The notes under the pieces were generated by a model that was not told where the DNA came from, made no database searches, and saw only the letters and a list, made by a program, of their open reading frames with translations. From Cucumis sativus (Eukaryota; Streptophyta; Magnoliopsida; Cucurbitales; Cucurbitaceae): a stretch of 64,000 nucleotides of DNA. Below are positions 55,301 through 64,000 of the stretch, one piece after another; the stretch's first letter is position 1; every line of letters begins with the position of its first letter. The stretch covers positions 10,726,001 to 10,790,000 of the forward strand of contig NC_026657.2 of the NCBI RefSeq assembly GCF_000004075.3, read 5' to 3'. A program made the position numbers and the translations under genes.

Positions 55301-58300
55301 ATGAACCTCACCTTTTTGTCTCTATATTAGAGCCTCCTGCAAAGGTTAAAGAAGAAAATCTCGATGTCATGGGCAAGTCGAAAATGAAAGGGAGTCATTC
55401 AGTTGCTGGATCTGAAATTTCTGCTCTCAAAACATCTAAGACGGGAAAAGCTTTTGGCAGCAACGTTGGTCCTATTTCTGAAGCAGAGGGAATTCAAGGA
55501 TCCAATAACGGAAATCGAAAAAGGAAACTGAAGTCTTCTCCATTTAAAGTAAGGATGGTTTGCAAGCATAATTTTTCTAGTTTTAATTTGCAGCCTCTAT
55601 TTTTTAAATAATTTGTCTGTTTTGGAATGAATGTTGACAATAGGAAATTTTTGGTCGCAGATATCATCTAAAGATGAAGATAACGACTCTCGTCTCCATG
55701 ATACTCTGAAAATCAAGGTGTGGCTCCTATTTGGTCATTATTTTAGAATAGCGTATAGGAAAATTCAGGTTTCTTGGAACTGTTACTTTTCAGACTTGCC
55801 TTCCTGTTTCATACTTATCTCTAATAGTTGTTCCTTCAAAGGTTTACACAGTCCTTGTTCAACAACTAACCAATACTTTCGTTTTTGCTTTGTGTTTACT
55901 TTATAAATTTTGATTTTCCATTGCGTTGTATGTTTTCAATAAAGGCTCTATGTTGATGATTTTGTTTGCAAATGGCTATTGTACCTGTAAACTTCAACCC
56001 CCACCCTCTTAATTCTGAACTTTTTATTTTTTGTTTTTGTTTTAGGCTGCAGATGAAGCAAAGAGTTCTGTTGGTAAAGTTAAACGCTCCCCTCACAATG
56101 CTGGACTTAAGTCTGGCAAAATATCAAAACCTCTAGATCATCACTCATCTTCAAGTACTGACCATAAAAGAGAAGATGGTGACTATGCTTTATCCACAGC
56201 CCAAGTTCTATCAAATAATCCAATCAGCTTACCTACCAAACTGAGGAGCAGGCGGAAGATGAAACTGTGGAAATCACAAAGAGATGCAAAAATTTCTGAT
56301 AGTACTTCGATTGATCAACTTAATATTACTGCTCAAACAATAGATGACAGACAACATGATCTCAAGGTTATATACTTTAACTTTAGGTCATGACATAAAT
56401 TTTCTTGGATGCTGGATTCTATATCTCTTACTGTGTATGTTTATAATTGCAGGAGCGGCATTCTAGTTGCCTATCTTGGCATAAATTGCGTAGATGGTGT
56501 ATTTTTGAGTGGTTCTATAGTGCAATTGACTTCCCATGGTTTGCTAAGTGTGAATTCGTAGAGTACTTAAATCACGTTGGATTGGGTCACATTCCTAGAT
56601 TGACACGTGTTGAGTGGGGTGTTATCCGAAGGTATTTTCTTTCAACTTGTCCATTTGTATGCTGTTAACTCATATGACACTTTCTATAGAAGGCCAAATA
56701 TTCTACATCTGCCTTGATTCAGTTCCCTTGGGAGACCACGGAGATTCTCAGCTCAATTCTTGAAGGAAGAAAAACAGAAGCTAAATCAATATAGGGAATC
56801 CGTTAGGAAACACTATGCTGAACTTCGTGCAGGCACAAGGGAAGGACTTCCAACTGATTTAGCTCGGCCATTATCTGTTGGACAACGTGTTATTGCGATT
56901 CATCCGAAAACAAGAGAGATCCACGATGGAAGTGTACTTACTGTTGACTATAGCAGGTGTCGTGTTCAGTTTGACCGACCTGAACTTGGGGTTGAATTTG
57001 TCATGGTAATTATATTTTCATGAGTTATTTATTTTTATGACTTCTTATTTTTTCATTTAGGAATTGAGATTGCTGTAGATCTTTACAATTTCATATGGGA
57101 GTTCTCACCTGCGAGTGCTAAAAGTTCCCAATTGAAACTATTGTTTAAACTATTATAAGCCACTATTTCCTGCAAGATTTCTTAATTTTCGACTATGATC
57201 ATGGGTGCAACAGTTTGCTTACTGTTGGTGATAACCATTCACTTTTCATTCTGTGTTTTAGATTTAGTGATGTATGGCACTATTGATATTTGTCTCCTTC
57301 ACACAGGATATCGAGTGTATGCCTTTAAATCCAGTTGAAAACATGCCTGCAAATTTGTCAAGACATGGTGTGACTCTTGATAAAATATTTGGGAACCTCA
57401 ACGAGGTTAAGATTAACGGCTTACTAAAGGAAGCGAAGATTGAAGATTATATGAAATCAACCAGTAATGATAAACTTGAAAGCACTGAGGGTTCTGTGTA
57501 TATTTCCCCTTCCACTCATCATATCAACAAATTAATTAAACAAGCAAAGGTTAGTATTCTGTTGTTTTTTTTATTATAAGATGTGCATTAGAAAATTATT
57601 TTGTTCTTATTTCTCCACCAGTCAACACATTGGCATGTGAGTATGCAACTAGAACGTAGCAGAGGTCGTATTATTATCAATATAGAACTACAGATTGTGT
57701 AATAGGATTTTATTTTTCTACATTTTAGACATGGATAATTGAATTTCGTTTTGCATTCTTTGAACTGGAAGAACTGAACGTCATTGTAATAGAACTCCAT
57801 CAAATATGGGTAATTCAGCCTTACCTAGAGCTTTTAGAGGAAGACGTTAGAATCAAGTATGCATGCCTATGATATCCATCAAGAAATCCAAGCACCATGC
57901 TAAGGAAAAAGTTGTACTAAGAGAAATTAGATTGCTGTTATGAAGAGCACATAAAATTTGGACCAAAGTTAAAATCAAGGAAAATGAGAATATCCAAAAA
58001 TTTACTAAAGGATTTTTGTGGTCTTTGAAGAATGTACTGATCATTTGAAGCCATAAATGTTAACACTTAAGAGAAGGTTCTAATAACCTGTATTCATAGA
58101 ATTTTCTTCTCTTTAGAAGAGGTGGCTATCTGTTCGTATTGTGGGAAAGAGCAGTGTGTTAATTGAAGTTGAGAACCATGAAATTCCAAAATTAGTTTAG
58201 GAAACGGTAATTTTAAAGAAAATGATTTTGTAGAGGAGGAAAATGGAAATTCTCCAGCAAAAGAAGTGTCAAAGAGGTGGGGGGAGTTATCAGAAGCTCC

Positions 58301-61300
58301 TAAAGTCTTCCTTTGTTTAAATATGTCCAGAAGGAAGTAAGAATCTGGGTGAGGGGCAGGTGCACTGTCAGCAAGGTTAGTGTTCCTCCAATGAGGAATA
58401 AAAGGGCTTTCCTTATGGGATTGGTGGCCTTTTAGGGGAGCTTGGGATTGTTTGTGGGTGGAAAACATCAAGCCAATGTGCAAATCATCTGAATATCTAC
58501 CTTTTCCTTGGAGGAGGATTTTTCCTCACTTTTAGGGGCAGAACTTAGTAAGACATTTCAAGGCCGAACTTTTGAATTAGGTAACTGAGAGTTGGGCCCT
58601 ATACAAAAAAGCAGTCTTAGAACCCCCATGCACTGTGTTCGGATCATTTAGATTGAGAAAAAATGAGGTGTCGTGATGTTTGTATTTATATCTTGTATCT
58701 GATATATATCCACCCATCCACGTGTGTGTACACAATATTATTGTGGCAATAAGATTACATTTTTTGTTCACGAGTCCCCTCTGAAATCTAAATTTGTTCC
58801 CCTGTTTCCTCTCCTGACCAACCCCATTTTGGCTGACATAAATTATCAACACTAAACAGTTACTTTGCTCATCCCATTTGTTATTATCAGCTGCTCTCTA
58901 GCTCCATATGTCCATTTGCATAAGGAATACAAATAGCTGGTTGATGAAGCCTTGTGATTGCAGGAAACACGAGGGTTTTTTTATGTTCCGTCTCTTTCGA
59001 ATGCCACATATAGAACATTCTGCCAAGTTTGTTCAAATTTTGCCACAATCAATATTAGACAGATCATGAGAGTGCATAATCATCCTTCTTTGAGAAGAGA
59101 ATATATTGAGAAGTACAAGCATGTTGCTTCAGGTTGTTGCAGGATTTAGGAAGAGCCATTTGTATGGTCGTAAGTCCTGATTGGAGAGGTTATTCCTTCA
59201 TCAGACCCACTCACATTCTACCAAAATAATTTAGTTAGAAACTGAATTGCTAGTCACTGACCAGTCCTGAATGGGGTTTATTATCATCGAGGATGTTTTG
59301 GTATTTTTGTCTCTTTCTAGCAGTGATAGTCTGTAAAACACTGTACTCTTGGTTTGATCTCTTACCTTTAAGATAAGACCTTATCTCCTAAATTTGTTCG
59401 GTTACCACTTTTATTTTACTCCATCGGTTGGAGCTATTTAGATAAGGTCTTCTGTAACTTTTCCATTATGTGTAATCATAGTCAGTTGAAAGTCATTTTT
59501 ATTATTTTTCTATTACTGTTTGTGAGATTTCTGATTCCCCTAGGAACTCTTCAGTCATTCTGCTGTCTTATACACTTAGTTCCATAGATAACAAAGACAA
59601 GTCTTAATTCTGGGGTTGTGAGATGACTGGGTTTAGCATAACAATGCTTACTCTACAATAATGCCAAGACATGATCATTGATCTGCCTGGATGTAGAAAC
59701 ATCTAAAGAGTAAAGAGTATCAATCCTTAATTTCTAGATTTTTATAAGTGATAAAGGAGTTGTTCGTGGCCAGGTTGACCTTGGGTGCTCTAATCTACAA
59801 GCTAAATTTGGGCTTAGTGAGACTGTCGGTATTCAACAGGAGACAAGTTCCCAACCTTCTGCTCTTGCTCAAATTCAAGCAAAAGAAGCTGACGTTCATG
59901 CTCTTTCTGAATTGTCACGTGCACTTGACAAGAAGGTAGTACATCATATTAGCTTCATATTATCAACTTTATGTCAACCGTGTTGTGTTATATTGCAGTA
60001 TCAAAGAGAAAATTTGACTGGAGAGGGCTCTCTCTCTCCCCTAAGTCTCCCAATGGACTAATTCCCATAACTTTGCCCAACTCCAGTCATCCTAACTTCA
60101 ATCTAACAAAACCCTAAGTAATTACCATTATGTCATTAATTTTAGTAATATTTCCAAAATATTCTCAACAATATTCTGACACTTTATTTGTTCTACTCTG
60201 TTGGATCTAGGCAAAACAGAACTCTATTTAGCTAAGATTTAGCTCAAATTTGATTGGCTTTTTAACCTGACTGATACATGTCGAAATTCAGGAGGTGGTG
60301 GTGTCTGAATTGAAGCGCTTGAATGATGAGGTGTTGGAAAATCAAATAAATGGGGACAACTTGCTCAAGGATTCAGAAAACTTTAAGAAGCAATATGCTG
60401 CTGTGCTACTACAGTTGAATGAAGTTAATGAACAGGCATGAGTTTTGATAAACCCATTTCCAGCTTCCCCTTGTTTTTTTTATTCAATTGCTTATCTTTC
60501 TAGTATGTATAGGTTTCCTCTGCTCTGTATTGCCTAAGGCAGCGCAATACTTATCAAGGGACTTCACCATTGATGTTCCTCAAGCCAGTGCATGATTCGG
60601 GCGACCCTTGCTCTCATTCTCAGGAACCCGGTTCCCATGTAGCTGAAATTGTGGGAAGTTCCAGAGCAAAGGCTCAAACAATGATCGATGAAGCAATGCA
60701 GGTTTAATCTTTACTATTGTCTAACCAGGCATTTTTAGCATCGGTTGGTTTGTCAATGTAAAAATTGGATGTCACATGCATGTCATATTCAGTTTTAAAC
60801 TATTTAATTTCAACTAAGTTCTATTAATTATAAAATAATTTAGTAGCATTAATTTGTTCTTATTTATTTAACTAATTGATTTCATAAACTCTCTTGCATT
60901 CCGGTATGTACATTTTTCTAATATTGCATTCATTTGAATCCCGTACTCTTTACCCCTCAAATATTTAATGATTATATCCATTGAACAAAATTCACAATCC
61001 AAACAATCCATTAGATATCTATAATTTGCTTTATGATGTTTAGATTGCGTTATAAATAACTGAGAATACAATTATCTTGGATGAATTAAACATATTTACA
61101 TTGTAAAATTTCATCAATTTGTTGAACTCGTCCAAGTCCTTAATGCATCCTTTAGAGTCCATGTTGGCGATTGGTTTTTCCCATAGGTTTCGTGCCTCTG
61201 ATTTCATTTGCTGTTAACAATCATTTCAGGCCATTCTAGCTCTGAAAAAAGGAGAAAGTAATTTGGAGAATATTGAAGAAGCCATTGATTTTGTGAGTAA

Positions 61301-62110
61301 TAGACTCACAGTGGATGATCTGGCCTTGCCAACTGTGAGATCAGCAGCTGCAGATACTAGTAATGCCGCTCCAGTATCTCAGAATCATTTCAATGCATGT
61401 ACATCAAACACATCGACTGCTAGTTTTGTAGTTGGTCCCAAATCCAATGGCTCATCCGACAAGACTGAAATGGAGATCCCTTCAGAACTTATTGCACACT
61501 GTGTAGCCACTCTACTCATGATTCAGGTAAAGGAAACTTCATTTCACTCTTCCTCAATTATATCTTCTTTCTTGGCATTACAATGTTGAATCAATGATCT
61601 ATATGATCCAGCATTTTGTTTGTGATTTTCTGTTCTGCACGTTTAAGAAAATGATGATTTAGGTTATTTATTCATCATCAACTGATGCATATTGTTAAAA
61701 GGTTATTAGAGTGGAAGTATTATACCATTACTTTCGATATATTGGAGTGACAAAATTTTCATGTTTCGGAGATGGCCTGGAAAGTTGTCTCAGCTGGGAG
61801 CTACTGTGATCTTGCATTGCATAGGGTTGTGAATCATGTAAATTTTAGTAAATTATGAACTTTGCCCGTTTTGTTCTAGCTTCCTCTCATGCATAGTTAA
61901 ATTAATTTAGATCTCCAAATCCTGATTGTTGCTTAAAACATGCAGAAATGCACAGAACGACAGTTCCCACCGTCTGACGTTGCTCAGGTACTGGATTCTG
62001 CTGTCAGTAGTTTGCAGCCATGTTGTCCTCAGAACCTTCCACTATACGCTGAGATACAGAAATGCATGGGAATTATAAGGAGTCAGATACTTGCGCTTAT
62101 ACCCACGTAG
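49315..62110 (+). CDS. ALY3-like: ALWAYS EARLY protein (Lin-9 family, SANT and DIRP domains)
   Basis: Nineteen coding exons join in frame to 1161 residues: 49315-49419, 50249-50347, 50625-50687, 51261-51338, 52661-52850, 53107-53372, 53466-53814, 54481-54558, 55331-55548, 55661-55717, 56046-56366, 56453-56631, 56723-57005, 57307-57549, 59774-59935, 60292-60435, 60513-60701, 61230-61526 and 61946-62110. A SANT/Myb domain lies at about residues 45-92 ([20 protein letters not shown]). The DIRP domain runs from about 615 to 725 ([40 protein letters not shown]), followed by the conserved block with [22 protein letters not shown]-terminal helical part holds [18 protein letters not shown]. Lin-9/ALY proteins are nuclear subunits of MuvB/DREAM complexes that control cell-cycle genes with MYB3R and E2F. 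The intron after 60435 has a GC donor. Length favours ALY2/ALY3 over ALY1. Confidence 0.93.
52269..52560 (+). mobile_element. Possible retroelement relic in an ALWAYS EARLY intron
   Basis: An open frame in the fifth intron contains [20 protein letters not shown], with a C-X2-C then E-H-I-F pattern. This resembles the zinc-binding tail found after reverse transcriptase in plant LINE elements. The surrounding sequence is degenerate, and no catalytic motif is visible. Weak evidence. Confidence 0.25.
57800..58560 (+). mobile_element. Possible degenerate retroelement insert in the largest ALWAYS EARLY intron
   Basis: The 2.2-kb intron 57550-59773 is much longer than its neighbours. Broken + strand frames in this part give phrases such as [20 protein letters not shown], with several stops. 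The composition is less AT-rich than ordinary intron sequence. It may be the remains of a LINE open reading frame. No terminal repeats or target duplication were seen. Confidence 0.25.
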
Positions 62111-62808
62111 GTTCGAATCCAATTCCCCTTGTATTAAGTCAATTTGAAATGGTGTGTAAATACGTCTTTAGATATAATATTTTGGCCGCACCTTTTTGAA
62201 TTATAAATTTGTAACTCCTTGCTATCAGTTTCTTTTTTCACTGTACCATAGACAGGAATTATGTATAAATCATTATAGTTTGAGCAAATTGTAGTTTCAT
62301 TGAATGAATTCAATCTTCCACTTGCTTATGCATCGGTAGTATTGTTCCCCATCCTCTTTTTGGCATTAGATTATGCTTGGGGATTATCCAGTCTAGAATT
62401 CTAATCTAGAGTAGAAAATAATTAGGTTCAATGATAGTAGTAAACACTGAGTTTGTCAAATGAGTAGAAGTGGCATTTAAATGATGGAAAAGATTTCTCA
62501 TACAAACAATGGAATTCAGGTCATTGGATTTTAAAAAAGTTGCAATTTGCCAACAAACTAAAAGAATGCTGCAACATGAGTAAGAGAAGCTAAACATCAT
62601 TCTTTCACTAGAGAAATCAAATTGTTTTAGACTCGTGAATATGATGAGACTTTATAGTTCTCGTTGCTCAAAAACATCAGGAACAGCAACCCGGTAGGGC
62701 TTACTAACTGCCTTGCTTCCAAAAAGGTTCATCCTTTCAAGTTAATTCTCCAATCTTCTGAAAACTGAATATCTCCAGTTGTGTTTCCTTCCCTTTAAGC
62801 TCACAATC
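62111..62808. other. Convergent intergenic region
   Basis: Holds the 3' UTR of the ALWAYS EARLY gene (about the first 200-300 bp) and, from the other side, that of the lysine-rich-tail gene. No coding region is supported. The two genes are tail to tail, less than 700 bp apart. Confidence 0.5.
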
Positions 62809-63687
62809 TCAACTTCTTTTTGGGTTTTCCCCCAACGCCACACTCGGAGTCCTCAACAATCTGCAGTGTGCAATCTCAACATAAGGAAAAATGGAGGCAA
62901 CACTCATCAGATTATATAGAGCTTGAAGAAGGGGGATTTCAACCTTTTGCCTTTTATTCTTCTTATTCTTATTTTTCTTCTTCTTGTTCTTCTTCTTTTG
63001 TTTCTTAGGCTCAGAATTCATAGATTCCCCTTCATCAAAAGAAGCCTGAATCATCATCATTCATCAGTCAAATTGTTAATACAATGATGATTAATACATT
63101 AGATTCACGAATTCTGAATAGAACTAACCTCAGGGTCATCAAATGTGTCCACATGCCGGATATTTGTACCACCTGATAAAAACATCATCATCATCATCAT
63201 ATATATATAGAGAGAGAGATAGAGAAGAAAAACAAACATACCAAACTTTGATTTGATTAGACTAGTTAATTCTATTCCGTATCCAACGCATTCACGATCT
63301 CAACAAAGAAAAATAGAAATACAAAAAGGTGGGAGAAAATACGAACTGGAATGAACAGAGGCTTTGGCATTACGAACAGCAAGGTCCAAAATCTGAGGAT
63401 TAATAGAAGAGAGAGCATTAGGATCTTGGTTCAATTTCCGGTGAAGAAACTTAGCGAGAGCCGCGGCTTTGTTGGTTTTCAATGGTCCACCTGGATGAGC
63501 CAACCTTTGAACAGAAACCCCATTGGTTAGAAGAGAAAACCCTAGATACCCAAATAGATGAAGAAGAAGAAGAAGAAGAAAGAAACCTTGGGTGAGATCG
63601 AGAAGAAGTGGATTGCGATGGGAGAGGAGCGAACTTGCTTCCGCGTAAAGCTCGTCTTTCTTCTTCGGTAAGATCTTCCATCACCAT
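62809..63687 (-). CDS. Small protein of unknown function with lysine-rich tail
   Basis: Four coding exons with GT-AG introns: 63687-63587, 63504-63347, 63172-63129 and 63045-62809. They join to 179 residues. The protein starts MVMEDLTEEERRALRGSKFA; a second in-frame Met two codons on (63681) could be the true start. A conserved-looking middle follows, with GGPLKTNKAAALAKFLHRKL and PQILDLAVRNAKASVHSS. The acidic segment TFDDPEASFDEGES leads into a basic run of Lys and Asn from about residue 116, which looks like a nuclear or nucleolar localisation signal or a nucleic-acid-binding tail. I do not recognise the family. The last 45 or so residues after KRQKVE could be read-through of an unspliced intron, so the C-terminus is uncertain. 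It is convergent with the ALWAYS EARLY gene. Confidence 0.7.
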
Positions 63688-64000
63688 TGGCTATGGATTT
63701 TCTCTATTTTTTGTTTTTTTTGTTTTTTCCAAATTCTTTCAGAAATTTGAATTCTGTTCCCTTTTTGCTTTGTGCAGATCTCACGACATCGCCCGTCGCT
63801 TCCTTTCTTCTCTTTGGGGGATGAGAAAGCAAAGTCGTTTTGTCGTCCCGTTGGAGGGAGGAGCTCCACGTGAACGACGTGTCGAACCACTAAATACCTT
63901 TTTCTTTTTCTCTAACATAGTTTTTTAAAATAAAAAAAATAAAAAAAATAAAAAAAATGGTTTTCAAATATAACCAAATGAATCCCAAAGAGATTTGAGA
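63688..64000 (-). promoter_or_regulatory. Upstream region of the lysine-rich-tail gene
   Basis: Contains CCACGTGAACGACGTG near 63868-63883, two ACGT-core elements 11 bp apart and about 190 bp upstream of the start codon. These are possible bZIP/bHLH sites. A-rich low-complexity sequence follows to the window edge. Promoter function is inferred from position. Confidence 0.4.

Noticed and set aside
1..64000. CRISPR arrays, bacterial operons or prophage
   Set aside because: Spliced genes, AT-rich spacers and plant protein families make this eukaryotic DNA; no regularly spaced short direct repeats with unique spacers were seen.

Overview
The window is nuclear DNA of a flowering plant. It has AT-rich spacers, spliced genes with GT-AG introns, a plant AP2/ERF factor, a plant ZFN-type CCCH protein, an ALWAYS EARLY (Lin-9 family) gene and a tandem array of plant-type mTERF genes. 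The protein sequences and the dispersed spacer motifs suggest a eudicot, most likely a cucurbit. That placement is inference from recollection and was not tested by a search.

Layout. (1) 0-6 kb: a degenerate minisatellite of about 60 bp period, then an intronless AP2/ERF gene of the PUCHI/ERF086 type on the + strand. (2) 7.1-10.5 kb, minus strand: a seven-exon gene for a five-finger CCCH protein (ZFN type, 481 aa). (3) 10.9-18.8 kb: a gene-poor AT-rich spacer with microsatellites and two GC-richer islands, one with a G-box/ABRE and a TATA-like site. (4) 18.9-47 kb: the main feature, nine intact intronless mTERF genes, all on the minus strand and head to tail, plus the wreck of a tenth. Shared leaders, tails and spacers show growth by duplication of one-gene and two-gene blocks. 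(5) 48.5-62.1 kb, + strand: a 19-coding-exon ALWAYS EARLY gene (SANT and DIRP domains, 1161 aa) with one GC-AG intron. (6) 62.8-63.7 kb, minus strand: a small four-exon gene for a lysine-rich-tailed protein of unknown function, convergent with ALWAYS EARLY.

How the genes relate. The ERF, CCCH and ALWAYS EARLY genes look like ordinary single-copy regulators with no evident functional link. The mTERF genes each encode a protein of about 365 residues with a mitochondrial-type presequence and about seven mTERF helical repeats, so they are predicted organelle nucleic-acid-binding proteins. A recent, still-changing tandem mTERF cluster with intact reading frames, gene conversion-like mosaics, a broken copy and a transposon-like insertion resembles loci that evolve in step with the mitochondrial genome, such as restorer-of-fertility loci. 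That is the most interesting hypothesis the window offers.
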